Shown here: piece by piece, positions 44,452 through 55,531 of the stretch
Layout of the letters: each line of letters opens with the position of its first letter
Numbering within the stretch: the stretch's first letter is position 1
Source of the DNA: Craspedostauros australis
Lineage: Eukaryota > Bacillariophyta > Bacillariophyceae > Mastogloiales > Achnanthaceae
Reading direction: 5' to 3'
NCBI GenBank assembly: GCA_026770025.1
Contig: JAMXDE010000048.1
Span: 1-64,000, forward strand
Length of the DNA: 64,000 nucleotides
The notes under the pieces: model-generated
Databases searched by the model: none
Seen by the model: the letters and a program-made list of their open reading frames with translations, nothing else
What the model was told of the DNA's origin: nothing
Translations under genes and position numbers: made by a program

Positions 44452-46386
44452 ATGGTGAACCAACTGCTGTCTCCGCATGAATTGCATCCAGAAACCCTCA
44501 AGCCACCGAGTTCGGGAGGCAACCCTACGAGTGGCGACGACGAGCATGGGAACACCCTGTCTCACGACGACATGTCCGACAGCGAGGAAAGCATTGACAC
44601 CACCGTTTTGCTGGACTCGGTAGGGGAGCTCGTCGAGCGGCGGGTGATGGAATCCGCATTGCTCAGGGCCAACCTCGACGACTCCCAACAAAGCCGGTAC
44701 AAGCTGTTGCCGCGCTATGAAGCAACGCAGGACCTTACCATTGGCAGGGTCTTGGGTCGCGGAGGCTCGTGCATCGTGTATGAGGTGGACAATCTTGTGG
44801 GGGAGACCGTCACGGACGACCTCGCGACCACGGGCGGTTCCAAGTTCTCGCTGCTCAGACGTCTGCGCGGCAAGTCCAGATCCAAATCAAGGCAGGACAA
44901 CCGTGACCATGGCAACGAGCAGGCATCGCAGCAGGGCAGCCTGCGTCTGGATAGCGAGTGGGAGGATGTCGATGGAGGCATTGCCACCGACGACGGCGCC
45001 ATCGATTGCGATGTCCTAATCCACAATGGTGGGCCCCATGCCACGAAGCATGCCATCGATTTCTCCCTTTCCAACGACTTTTTCATCCATTCACAGATCA
45101 AAGACTGCCCATCAAGGGGTGCGACTTACACTGACAGCCGACATCATCATCATCATCATCAAATGAAAGACAGTGACAACAGCAGAAGCAACAGCCAAGT
45201 GGACTACGACAAAGACTACATCACCAAGAACGGGGATGAGATGAAACGACATGTTCCGGAGTCCTGGACACAATGCGCAGTTTCCATTACGCCAAACACT
45301 GGTAGCACCAGATATGTCTTCAAGAGGGTCGGTCCGCAATACCTCAAAAAGGACAAGCTCACCTTCTTCAAGGGCGCCGTTGATCTCGCCATGGAGGCGC
45401 ACTACTTGTCAGCCTTGCACCACCCCAACATTGTCACCCTCATCGGTATGAGCATTAGCGAACCTTCCGACGACCCCAACTACTTCATCCTCGTCGAGCG
45501 GTTGGAGGAGACCCTCGGCAAGAGACGTGAGAAATGGCTCGCCCTTGATCGCATCAACAAGGGAGTCACTGGCGCCTTCATCGGAAGCAAGAAGAGGGTG
45601 AAGAAGCTGCTTCACCAGCAGATGGAGGCAGCCTACGAGATCGCAGCTGGCTGCGAGTACCTGCACGAGCAGAACATCATATTTCGTAATCTGGTAAGTG
45701 CGGCACAGTACGAGTACTGATGCATGGCAGCGTCAGACTACCATACGCTCATCTTCATGTTATTCGGAGACTGTGCACATGTGCTCTGCCATTGCTTTGA
45801 TCGATATTTGGCACCATGTGCTCACGCTGCCACTTTCAACGTCACTGCCACGTTCACCTCCTATACCTACGCTCACACTACATACATGCGCACGTAAATG
45901 CAAATCCACATACACATCCCCATCCGCATGCAAATGCACGAGCAGAAACCAGACAACATTGGGTTCGACTCAGCCAACGTGCTGAAGCTCTTCGATTTCG
46001 GCCTGTCAAGAGAGATTCAGGAGGAGGACAGAGTCTCCGACGGATTGTATCGAATGACCGGCATAACGGGTACCTTGCGGTACATGGCGCCGGAGGTCGC
46101 CCTCGACCAACCCTACAATCTCTCGGCAGATGTCTACAGCTGGTCGATGCTCATGTGGTTCATCCTGGCCCTGGAAGCTCCATTTGCCTTCTTCACCCAG
46201 GTCATGCTCTACGATCGTGTGGTGCACCGCGGTTCGCGCCCCACCATCTTCAAGAGCTGGCCCAAGGCATTGGCCGCCATCATGCGACGTGCCTGGGACG
46301 CCGACATCGAGAACCGTCCCTCTTTCACCGAGATCAAGCTCGTGATCAAGGAACAGCTCTATTCTATTGAGAGAGATCTAATGTAG
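44452..46386 (+). CDS. Protein kinase-like protein, two exons
   Basis: The gene model joins 44452-45693 to 45946-46386 (560 residues), with a 252-bp GT-AG intron (GTAAGT donor, GCAG acceptor) inside the catalytic loop. Start chosen at ATG 44452; upstream codons of the open frame have no ATG. The Gly-rich loop GRVLGRGGSCIVYEV is near 98-112. An insertion of about 180 residues, with acidic and poly-His tracts, separates it from the ATP-binding Lys in YVFKRV (about 291). Next come HPNIVTLIG, the catalytic loop IIFRNLKPDNIGFD across the splice site, LFDFGLS, and GTLRYMAPEVAL. The HRD motif reads FRN, so the usual catalytic Asp is Asn (residue about 413), while the Lys and DFG are kept. It may be a pseudokinase or a weak kinase. 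The group resembles TKL-like kinases; the substrate is unknown. Confidence 0.86.
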
Positions 46387-47275
46387 TAACAGTAACAGCA
46401 GCAGCAGCATCACACGCATTGTTGCCACAGGCGGGTCCACAGCCGCAAGTTCGTTGGCATCCGACTGCAACTACGGAGGCATTCACAATCACATCCTTGC
46501 TAGGAATACACCCGGGCTACCATAGAGACCAGAGTGAAATGGAGTAGACAGTGCACTGCTGTGTGCGGTAGATGTACCAAAGGTCGCATAGTATTATATA
46601 GAATAATATAATATTACATATTACAATACACATTAGTACGAAGGTTTGTTCGAATACAGGCTATGGTAGGTATTATGATGGAGCGTCGCACCAAATCGAA
46701 AATTGTGTTGTTTCATAGTCAGTCCCACCAAACTCATCCTGTGAATGAATCGACTACAACGAATACGAATACAGTCCAATGCAATTGGTCGGATGGGTCC
46801 GATGGGCGCCCAAAAGCCACGATTCCGAAAGATGAGGTGACCACACAAAGGTCACATGACCGTGGATGCAAACGATCTGTAATCCCTGTCTTGTCCAAAC
46901 TTTGCCGTCTGGTCACGCGCCATTTGTGCCATGTTTTCGCTTTCGCATGACACATGCCATTCATTTGCCAACCAGCGAGAGCACACACCCAATCACACAC
47001 ACTCAATCACACACACTCGTTGATCTGCTGTGAGTGCCATCGATCACAAGCGTCACTTCCAACACGAGTAGGTCGTATTGAGCCGTCCAGGTACGAGCCA
47101 CTGGCTGCGAGCTGCGAGCCAACAGGTCGACCACAGTGAGTAGTTCACCGATTCCAAGAGCACCATCCATCACAAGGGCATCATCCATCAATTGATCCTT
47201 GCGCTGTACGACTACTCATTTATTCTATAATAATACTATAGAATATAATATAATAGTAGCCAGGACAAACCAACC
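46387..47275. other. Intergenic
   Basis: Follows the kinase gene. An AT-rich stretch at 46590-46630 may belong to its 3' end. Just before the ABC transporter ATG, an inverted repeat ATTCTATA / TATAGAAT with a 7-base loop lies at 47222-47244. No gene is recognised. Confidence 0.5.
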
Positions 47276-50200
47276 ATGACGACGGAGGCGATGGCCGAGA
47301 CCGGCAATGTTGCAGAGGACGAAAGTGCGAGAATGACAGTCGCGAGAGGCGTGGTGGAAACCGTGCTTTCCGCCGTGGATGAACCAGTGAGCGAAGAGGA
47401 GCAGGTCAGGTTGGTGGAGAAAGGCGACTCTCAGGTCTTCAAGGACATCGAATCCAACCTCCAGAAGGACATCAACGACATCTCGGATCAGCTCGAAGGC
47501 TTTGGAGGAGGGGAGGGCACGGTGGTGCAGGAGGAACAGGAGGAGGAGGAGATGGAAGTGCCACCGGTGGCTGGCGATCATGTGGAGAAGGTGGACAAGA
47601 TGGAGACGATGGAGCAGGGGCTGTCGGCTGCGACGGAGACGGTTGATGACAATGCCGCCTCCGAGCAGCAGCAGAATCGGAAGAATCAGCAATCGAACAA
47701 GATTCTGCACAGCGCCACCAGCAGCGCGCTGCGATCCACGAAGCGCGTCGCCATGGAATCGTCCGCATTGAAGTTCCGAAACATCGACTTCGTGGTTGGC
47801 AAGAGCCCAAACCAGAAGCACATCCTCACGAACATCAATGGGAAGATCAAGGATGGTCACGTGCTGGCCATCATGGGTCCGTCCGGTGCTGGAAAGACCA
47901 CGCTCATCTCCGCCCTCACCCTGGACGCGCACTACGGCATGCCGTACGGCAAGGTCACGCTCAACGGCGTCCCCATGACGGGGAGCATCTTCAAGAAGCA
48001 TTGCTTCGTCGTCAAGCAGCAGGACAAGCACTGGCCGTACCTCACAGCGCGCGAGGCGCTCCAGTACGCCGCCGGGCTGTACGACATTGCGACCGCTGAG
48101 AACATTCCCATCGTTGTCGATGAGATGATTGGCAAGATGGGTCTCAATGTCTGCGCCGATACCATGTGCGCGAGATTGTCCGGTGGTCAGAAGAGGAGGC
48201 TGAGCATCGCCGTTGCCTTGCTCAAGAGACCAACCGTGCTGTACTTGGATGAGGTGAGTATTCCTACTCTCGTCGAGCAGAGTAGAGTCTGGTGCGCGCC
48301 AGTCTGCCGTGCTTCGTAGTCACACTACGGCCAATGCACATTTCGTTGCATTGAATTGAATTGCATCGCATTGCGCTGGAGTGTCTTGTGCAAGTGCTTG
48401 CTGTGTATGTTATGCGTGTTATGCGTGCTACGAGTATGATGGGCAATGTTGCTTTTGTTGCTGGCACTTTTGGTACTACTGGCAATACTCTACTATTATG
48501 TTTCCGCTCGCCCGTTTCTGCCATTGTACTCTGCTATGTTATCTTGTGCGAGCATCTACTCGTATGTACCATGCTGACTTGCATTCTATTATATAATAGA
48601 ATACTATGTACGAACCAACTAACCAACGAATGAATCCATCAACTAACCCACTCACCAACCAACCCATACAAATGCAACTGCAACTGCCAAACGGTAGCCC
48701 ACGTCCGGGCTGGATGCGGCATCATCCTCCAACATCATGGCGGAGATTACGCGCGTGGCCAAGGAGGAGCGCTTGATCATCATCTGCACCATCCACCAGC
48801 CATCCACCAAGGTGTACAACAACTTCGACCAGGTCATGTTGCTCAGCAGCGGCAGAGTCGCATTTTCTGGGAACGTCGACGAAGCAGTCAGCTACTTTGG
48901 ATCGATCGGGCATGCGTTGCCACCGGCCACCAACCCGGCGGAGCATTTTCTGGACTTGGTCAACAGCGACTTTTCCGGTGATCAGGAGGTCGGTCTCATT
49001 CTGGATGAATGGGAGCGCCAGTCCGGCGGCGGCAACCGCGGCTTGGGCCAATCCTCGCATCACGATTCCACCCACAAGGACGGCACCCACGAAAATGACG
49101 CTAACGACGGCGATGACGACGACGACGATCCGCAAGGCATCGGTGCCTTCAGAGGAACGCCAGTGTCGATGCAGATCCGTATCATGTTCCGTCGTCACGC
49201 AAACCTCATCATGCGAGATCCGATTCTCTATCTGGGCCGATGCTTCATCTTCCTCTTCATCAACGTCTTCTTCGCCTTCGTTTACTGGCGCACCAGGAAG
49301 AACGATTTCGATCAGATCTTCTCCAAGATGTGGATCCAGATCTGGTTCGTCGCTGTTCCTTCCAACAGTGAGTCAAGTGCAATACTCTGCTCCGCGATTG
49401 CTCTGCTATGTAGTTGTGCATTGTGAATTTTGTCTTGTGACTTGTGAATCGCATCGCATCAACTCACTCATATTCGTCTTTTTCTTATTTTGGCACGTTG
49501 TCCGTTGGACTATGTACATGATTGCGCGCATTCTGCCCGCCCGGTGGCGGTCGATCGATGTAATCATGTGCATATCTACATATCTATGTAATGCGTGCGA
49601 ACCCAATGCGTGTGTGCGTGTGCGCGTATGGACATGCGAATAACAGTGGGAGTGGTCGCGGTGTACGCATTGAACGACGAGTTCAAGTCCATCCACCGTG
49701 AAACTCAGAACGGAATGTCCAGTCCTGGTGCTTATGTAACGGCAAAGTCCATCCTGGTCCTGCCCGTTCTCTTCCTCTTCGGTCTCTTCTGCCTCGTCAT
49801 CCCAAGCTTCGTCATTCAGGATGCGCCGTGGAGCGCCTTCGTCGAGGTCTTGCTCATCTACGTTGCCACCATGGCGGTGTTTGAGAGCGTTGCCGAAACT
49901 TTGTCGGTTGCATTTGACGATCCTATTCTGGGGATGCTCCAGTTCATGAACTTCTGGTTCGGCAGTTTCCTGTTCGGCGGGTTCCTCATCCCCGAAGCGG
50001 ATCTGTACTGGCCGCTGAAGCTCTTCTTTTACATCATGCCATTCTCCTACTACGTCCGCAGCATGATGTACATCACGGTGACGGAGGGCGACTGGGATCA
50101 GAGCAAGGGGCTGAACTCCACCGCCGTCCTCAACCAGATGAACGTGGTCTACCCGGTCATCGAAGACAAGGATCAGGTGTGGCAAGACGTCGGCATCCTC

Positions 50201-50287
50201 CTGTGCATCGCCGTATTCTACAAGCTGCTCTACATCCTGCTTGTGATGAGCAAGAGTGCGAAGGTGACGCCATTCAACAAGAATTAA
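47276..50287 (+). CDS. ABCG-type half transporter, three exons
   Basis: The gene model joins 47276-48253, 48698-49367 and 49647-50287 (762 residues), with GT-AG introns of 444 and 279 bp. The first falls between LDE of Walker B and PTSGLDA; the second splits a codon after VAVPSN. Residues 1-165 are acidic and low in complexity. The nucleotide-binding domain has Walker A GPSGAGKTTL (about 201-210), a VVKQQDKHWPYLT Q-loop, signature LSGGQKRRLS (about 301), Walker B VLYLDE and D-loop PTSGLDA, and IIICTIHQPS as the switch His segment. After an acidic linker (EWERQSGG to about 475) come the transmembrane segments, starting YLGRCFIFLFINVFFAFVYW, with more in exon 3. NBD before TMD in one half-length chain is the ABCG/WHITE layout. 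Such proteins dimerise and export lipids, sterols or other hydrophobic compounds; this one's cargo is unknown. Confidence 0.92.
48583..48602. repeat. Perfect AT-rich palindrome in the ABC transporter intron
   Basis: The 20-bp sequence ATTCTATTATATAATAGAAT equals its own reverse complement. It lies in intron 1 of the ABC transporter. A related inverted repeat built on the same ATTCTATA word precedes the start codon at 47222-47244. Confidence 0.85.
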
Positions 50288-50764
50288 AGTACATAGGTGT
50301 ACTCCGCTCAACTCTTCTTGTAGAGTATTGGGAATGCCAGTCCCTGCACATTCATTGCATGCGCAAATACGCATGTTCGGTGTGTATTTCAAGCTCCTCC
50401 ATGTTTGATACCTGTGGTGTACACGGGTAGAAGTACATACGTTCGTATTATTAGTTGGTTTGTTGGTTGGTTCGGTTATTCATTCATTCATTCATTCATT
50501 CATCCATCTATCAATCTTGTTCCATTGGAAGTTTGTCTGCTTGTTCATTTCATTGAGTCCGACTCAACCGCTACAGAATATGGCAATACAAGTACATGCG
50601 GTATGGCATGGCATGGTATTGTACCGGTGCGCTGATGTTGGTTGATGGATTGCAAGTGACTTTGGCGTTGTCTGTGCATCCATGTCATGTCATGCGATGC
50701 CATGCCGTATCTTGTCATATCATGTCATATGATATGATATCGTATCGTGTTGTCCATGACCCTC
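50288..50764. other. Intergenic between convergent genes
   Basis: Separates the ends of the ABC transporter (plus) and the Asn/Ser-rich gene (minus). It contains an ATTC tetranucleotide run at about 50479-50510 and an imperfect CATGTCAT-rich tract at about 50680-50745. Confidence 0.6.
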
Positions 50765-53700
50765 TCAGACACCCGTGGAACGCTCCCGAAGATATATTTG
50801 CACGCCGCGAACAAGACGCCGTTCGCTGGCATCGCCTCCACCATGTCGCGACGAGCGCAGAGATTCGCCGTCGATGCTCTTCCCGCGCAGCGAGCTGCCG
50901 TGGTTGTCAAAGCTCTGCCCCTTGGGGTCACGTCCCTGGGATGGTGTGGTGGATGCGCCTCCACGTCGTCTCGACAACGCGTCGCTGCCAACCTTGGCGT
51001 CTCTGGGGGTTGCCACCGCCACGATCTCCACATCGTCTGTGCACATGGTGGAGATGCGGTCGTGCTCGATCTCGTCGAGTTCCTCCTCCGTGAAGAAGAG
51101 GTTGGGTAGGTCATTGGGGTCGTTGCGAGGGTACTGCCTGAGTGACGAGATCGGCGGGTACTCGAACTTGACCGTCTTCTTGCGTGCATTGCCGTTGGCC
51201 TTGGCGTTTTTCTTCTTGTGCCGTTGCTGCGTCTTGCGCAGGAGCATGCGATCGATGGGTTGGCCCTCATCGTCGAGGATCTCCTCCAGGCTGCTGGAAA
51301 TGAGGGTCTCGGCATCCGGTATGGACGAGGTGGTGGTGTCGTAGGTTTGGTGCGTGTTCCACGAGCCCAGGCGGCGGATTTGATTGATATCATCTTCCTG
51401 CACTGTGTCCAAGGTGTAGACGGTGTTGTCATCGTCACCCTGCGCGAAGTTCCAAATGTCGTTGGCCGCCCGTTGCAGGTCATCGTTGCGCGTCATGGAG
51501 GCGAAGGATTCCTTGAGCGGGGCGAAGTTGCGGGGAAGATCCTCCTGGCCGCTGCACGCGAAGAAGGGCCAGGCCAAGTCTTGCAGGAGCGTTGCCTTGG
51601 TCTTGATGGCAGCCGTGGTGGAGGTCGTTTTGGAGGTGTCGATCGATCGCTGGGATCCTGTGGAGGAGTTGCTTGGCTTTGCGGCACCGTCAGATGTGTT
51701 TGAGTTTGCACTGTGGTCGAGGACGATGGCAGAAGATGCACCGTTCTTGTGGGTTGGCGTTGTTGTGGGCTGCTTTCCGGTCGCAGACGCAGATGCGGAG
51801 GCTGACGCCAGTTTGTCGCGACTTCTATGATGGTTGGCGATACTGGGACCGACCGGTTCGCGGAAGAATTCGTCATCGCTGTCGTCTCCATGAATGGCAT
51901 GTGCGAAATCTGGATCCTTCTCCTCATCCGATGGCATGTGGGAGTCCGGACCATCCGAGAAGAACGCATCATGATCCCCTGCGAGCGAAATCCTGTTTCT
52001 GTTTCTGTTTCTTTTGTTTCTGCTGTTGTTCTTAGTGTTGCCTTTGTTGTTGTTGTTGCTCACAATGTCGGCCGTGGTGGTGATGCCGACATCGTTGCCA
52101 TTGCCATTGTTGTTGTTGCCATTGCCATTTTTGTTGTCATTGATGTTGTTGTTGTGCTGCGACGAAGATTTCATGGGAGACGGTGGAGGGCGCCTCTTCC
52201 AGTTGGCGAAGCTGTTGCTGGCCAGATCGGGCGTATTGCGATGATCGTCGTCATCATCGAATAGATCGGCCGATTTGGTGTATCCCAGAACTAGATCCTT
52301 GGTGTTGGTGTCGATGTTGCGAAGTGAATCGCGGATACTGGTGAAGGTGGAGGATGCCGCCGTATGAATGTCCCTGAAGCTGTCATAGATGCCACTCTGG
52401 TGAGGCTGCTGCTGCTGATTCTTTTGATTCTGCCGTTGCGGGGTGGTGCCACAAGACAGGTCTAGGCCTCTCGAGGTCGGCGATCTCACGGTACCCTTTG
52501 ATGGAGTGAGCGGTGTTGGTGGCATGATGGAGACGTCTTTGCTGGGGCTGTTGTGCTGTCCGCTGTTGAGTCCACTTCCGCTTTTGCTTCTGACGTTCCC
52601 TTCGTTCCTTGTGCTCGTATGCTTGGATGACGGCTTGGATGATGGCTTGGATGACGGCTTGGATGATGGCTTGGATGAACGAGTGTTCTCGTTGGATGTC
52701 TCCATGTCCTTCGTGACGGCGATTCTGAGTCCTTTCTTTTTGTGAACACTACCGCTGTTGGTGTTGCCACTGTTGTTGTTGTTGGTGGTGGTGGTGTTCC
52801 TGCTGTTGTCATGGAGTCCTCTTGCAGAGGCAGACCTGTGATTGTGCATGCCGGCATTGGGATCAACGCTGCGCTCTCTGCTGGCAGCCCTCGTGAGAGA
52901 TGCGGAACGTGACCTGATGCGTTTCTCCTGAGACAGACGCGCAGAGTTGTCCGGAGCATTGTCCGCGATGGCGGAGTTGCTGTTGCTACTGCCGTTGATA
53001 TGGCCGTTGGCATTGGTGACTGCAACGGCCGAAGAAGAGCGGTTGAGAGCCTTGCGAGATGCCGAATTGGATGCGGAGGGTGGTCTGGGAGTGATGATCT
53101 GCGCGTTGGTGGCCGTCACAGCGACTGAGTTCGGATCGGTGTCAATCCGCAAGGACTGAGCGTTGGGCTTCGTCCGGCTGCGCCTGCGGATTGGAGTATC
53201 CCCCTTCGGCGATGGCAGTTTCGCTTCGGACGCGCTTGGCGAAGTTGGGGCGCGAGGTGAGGAGGATGACGTTTGCGACGACAGGGAGGAGTTGCTCTTG
53301 ATCCTTCGCCCGGGCTTCGATCCTGCAGGATCCATCTTGGATTTGGGTGGTGGAGGCGGAGGTGGTGGCACCTGCATCATGTGAAGAATGGTCTCTGGTT
53401 GTGACAAATGATGCTGTTGATGTTGCTGTTGATGCTGCTGCTGACTTTGGCCATGGCTGTGACTATGATTGCGACCATGGCTGCGATTGTGGCCATTGCT
53501 GTGGCCGTTGCCATGGCCTTTGTTGTGGGGATGAGAAGGAGAAGGAGCGAAGGATGATGATGATGGACCAGCTCCTCCAGCACCAGCACCAGCACCAGTT
53601 CCAGTGCCAACATTAGCACCTACATTAGCACCTGCACCGGCCATGGGATGCCTAGGCGGAGACTGTGAGAGACTCAGCATGGTGGCATCAGCTGGTTTGG

Positions 53701-53980
53701 AACCGTTGAAGGACTTGTCTGTCTTCTCTCTAGGTGGTGTGCTGTACTCTTCTCCATCCAACTTGACGTGACGAGGAGCATGCCCAGAAGGTAAATGGCG
53801 CACCATGATCGCGATGGCTGATTTTGTGACTGATGCTGTGGCTGATGAAGTAATGGGATCGACACTGATAGTGGTGGTGATGGTGAAAGTGACGATGAAA
53901 GGGGCAGTGGCAGTGGCCAGAGACTGTGCAGAGACTGTGCAGAGCGTGTTTGTCAAGTGACACTTTCCAACTAGGCTCAA
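50765..53980 (-). CDS. Asn/Ser-rich low-complexity protein, function unknown
   Basis: A 1071-residue single open frame. Most of it is low in complexity: Gly/Ala and His/Gln tracts (about 110-200), a Pro run PPPPPPPP near 211, Ser-rich basic stretches, a four-fold SSKP-type repeat near 430-450, and long Asn-rich tracts near 610-660. More ordered sequence appears at the C-terminus, with an LFFTEEELDEIEHDR segment near 970-985 and DDVEIVAVATPRDAK after it. The FTEEELDEIE type of acidic motif is my only hint of a conserved family, and I cannot name it. The true start may be an internal Met near 53806 (MVRHLPSGHAPRHVKLDG), because the first 58 residues look like translated leader. No catalytic domain or membrane segment is evident. 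Confidence 0.68.
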   Translation of the reverse strand: MSLVGKCHLTNTLCTVSAQSLATATAPFIVTFTITTTISVDPITSSATASVTKSAIAIMVRHLPSGHAPRHVKLDGEEYSTPPREKTDKSFNGSKPADATMLSLSQSPPRHPMAGAGANVGANVGTGTGAGAGAGGAGPSSSSFAPSPSHPHNKGHGNGHSNGHNRSHGRNHSHSHGQSQQQHQQQHQQHHLSQPETILHMMQVPPPPPPPPKSKMDPAGSKPGRRIKSNSSLSSQTSSSSPRAPTSPSASEAKLPSPKGDTPIRRRSRTKPNAQSLRIDTDPNSVAVTATNAQIITPRPPSASNSASRKALNRSSSAVAVTNANGHINGSSNSNSAIADNAPDNSARLSQEKRIRSRSASLTRAASRERSVDPNAGMHNHRSASARGLHDNSRNTTTTNNNNSGNTNSGSVHKKKGLRIAVTKDMETSNENTRSSKPSSKPSSKPSSKPSSKHTSTRNEGNVRSKSGSGLNSGQHNSPSKDVSIMPPTPLTPSKGTVRSPTSRGLDLSCGTTPQRQNQKNQQQQPHQSGIYDSFRDIHTAASSTFTSIRDSLRNIDTNTKDLVLGYTKSADLFDDDDDHRNTPDLASNSFANWKRRPPPSPMKSSSQHNNNINDNKNGNGNNNNGNGNDVGITTTADIVSNNNNKGNTKNNSRNKRNRNRNRISLAGDHDAFFSDGPDSHMPSDEEKDPDFAHAIHGDDSDDEFFREPVGPSIANHHRSRDKLASASASASATGKQPTTTPTHKNGASSAIVLDHSANSNTSDGAAKPSNSSTGSQRSIDTSKTTSTTAAIKTKATLLQDLAWPFFACSGQEDLPRNFAPLKESFASMTRNDDLQRAANDIWNFAQGDDDNTVYTLDTVQEDDINQIRRLGSWNTHQTYDTTTSSIPDAETLISSSLEEILDDEGQPIDRMLLRKTQQRHKKKNAKANGNARKKTVKFEYPPISSLRQYPRNDPNDLPNLFFTEEELDEIEHDRISTMCTDDVEIVAVATPRDAKVGSDALSRRRGGASTTPSQGRDPKGQSFDNHGSSLRGKSIDGESLRSSRHGGGDASERRLVRGVQIYLRERSTGV

Positions 53981-55531
53981 CTAGGCTCAATTCACTTCAC
54001 TTCGTCTCCGTTGTGTTCAACGCCGATGCCGATACGAGAAGAGCGACGATGTCCAATCTGATGGTTGGCTGCCTTCGGTCCTTGCAAATGAAGAGATGGA
54101 TGGAACAATGGGTTGATGTTGATGTTGATGTTGATGGCTGCGACGAAGTTTTCTGTTGCGATGCTATCTGTGGCGATGTTGTCCGTGACGATGTCCTTCC
54201 AGTGCAATGTTGTCTACTGCAGTGTTGTCTACTGCAGTGCTGTCGATGTCAATGTCGATGCCAATGTCGATAGTGTTGCTTCTGCCAATGGCAACGCAAC
54301 GATAATGGGAGTGGGCGTGACAGTCTTGTTGGCGTTGTCGTTGTCTCCGTTGCTGGTGTTGCCGATGGTAAACCTCACAATGTTTTTGGTGAGCGACGCA
54401 GAAAGAGAAAGCCGTGATAGTATGATGCTGTGACAGTGCGACAGTGCGACACTCCATTCGTCGAGCAGAGGCAATCTGATCCGTTTCGTCAATCGCCGTC
54501 CACCTTTTGAATTCTGTATAGTAGCTCAGCTTTCAACCATCCACTGTCCACTGCTTGTTACGGTTAGTCGTACTACTGCGGTTGTGCCCTCCTGTCAAGG
54601 TTCTCCTTCTCTCCTGTCACCAACTGTTGTCATCAACTGTTGTCACGGACTTTCGTCAGCTCTCTCTCTCTCTTCTCTTGTTCTTGTCAGAAACTCATGC
54701 AATCGGTGCGCCTTCTTGCTCACTTAGACACTCGGTATAGTATATTACTCTACGAGCATGGACATACGAATACCAAGGGTTGGTGCTATGGTGCTATGCC
54801 ACACGACGCATAACGTGACAGAACAATCACTGCGACTCCTGCTCACTTCTTCCGCCGATCCACGTGCATCGCAATTATTTTACGCGTGTGTTGGCAGGTG
54901 TTCCTTGTTGGCGTTTTCGTCGTTGCGAAAGCTGTCCTCCGACTCATTTTTGTGACAGGAATTGTTTCAGCGAGTGGATGTGAGTCGCTAAATTCGTCAA
55001 GTCAAATTTCGGTTTCATGTGCTAAACCTTTCATCACACTATGTATATTCACATATGAATATTTAATAAATGTCACATAAGACCATATTGCGAAACACCT
55101 CACTTAGGAGATTCGTGCAAACTTTTTTCGCGATCGTGCCTCGTGCACCAATCACACACGAGAACCACATTGGATGCATCATTTATCAGTCTGTCGTATT
55201 CTTGGGGGTTTTGTTCTCGTGTCATATCGACTCAGAGACATCACATTGTCTGTGTCACGTGACGTCCACGAAAACCATTCCCGAAACGACCACAACCAAC
55301 AAAAAAGATCTCCGACAGAATCACCAGCCACAGAACAAAGATCACCACCAATTCATGTGGCGGCATCAACGTCACACAACAACACATCAACAACAGAAGC
55401 ACCCATCATTCAACATCCTCCAACATCCAACATCATCCAACATCTTCCATCACCCATCTTCTATCACCCATCACCTCACACCTCACGCCTCACAGTTCGA
55501 CACAACAGCAGCAACAGCAACAACAAAGACC
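53981..55531. other. Intergenic between divergent genes
   Basis: Contains a TTGATG hexanucleotide run near 54113-54136 and the 5' flanks of the Asn/Ser-rich gene and of ATIC. Open frames such as 54113-54433 are low in complexity and not credible. A CAACATCCAACATC-type run lies just before ATIC. Confidence 0.5.

Noticed and set aside
50405-50645. Short open frames over the ATTC run
   Set aside because: They translate a tetranucleotide microsatellite (SFIHSFIH) between two convergent genes.
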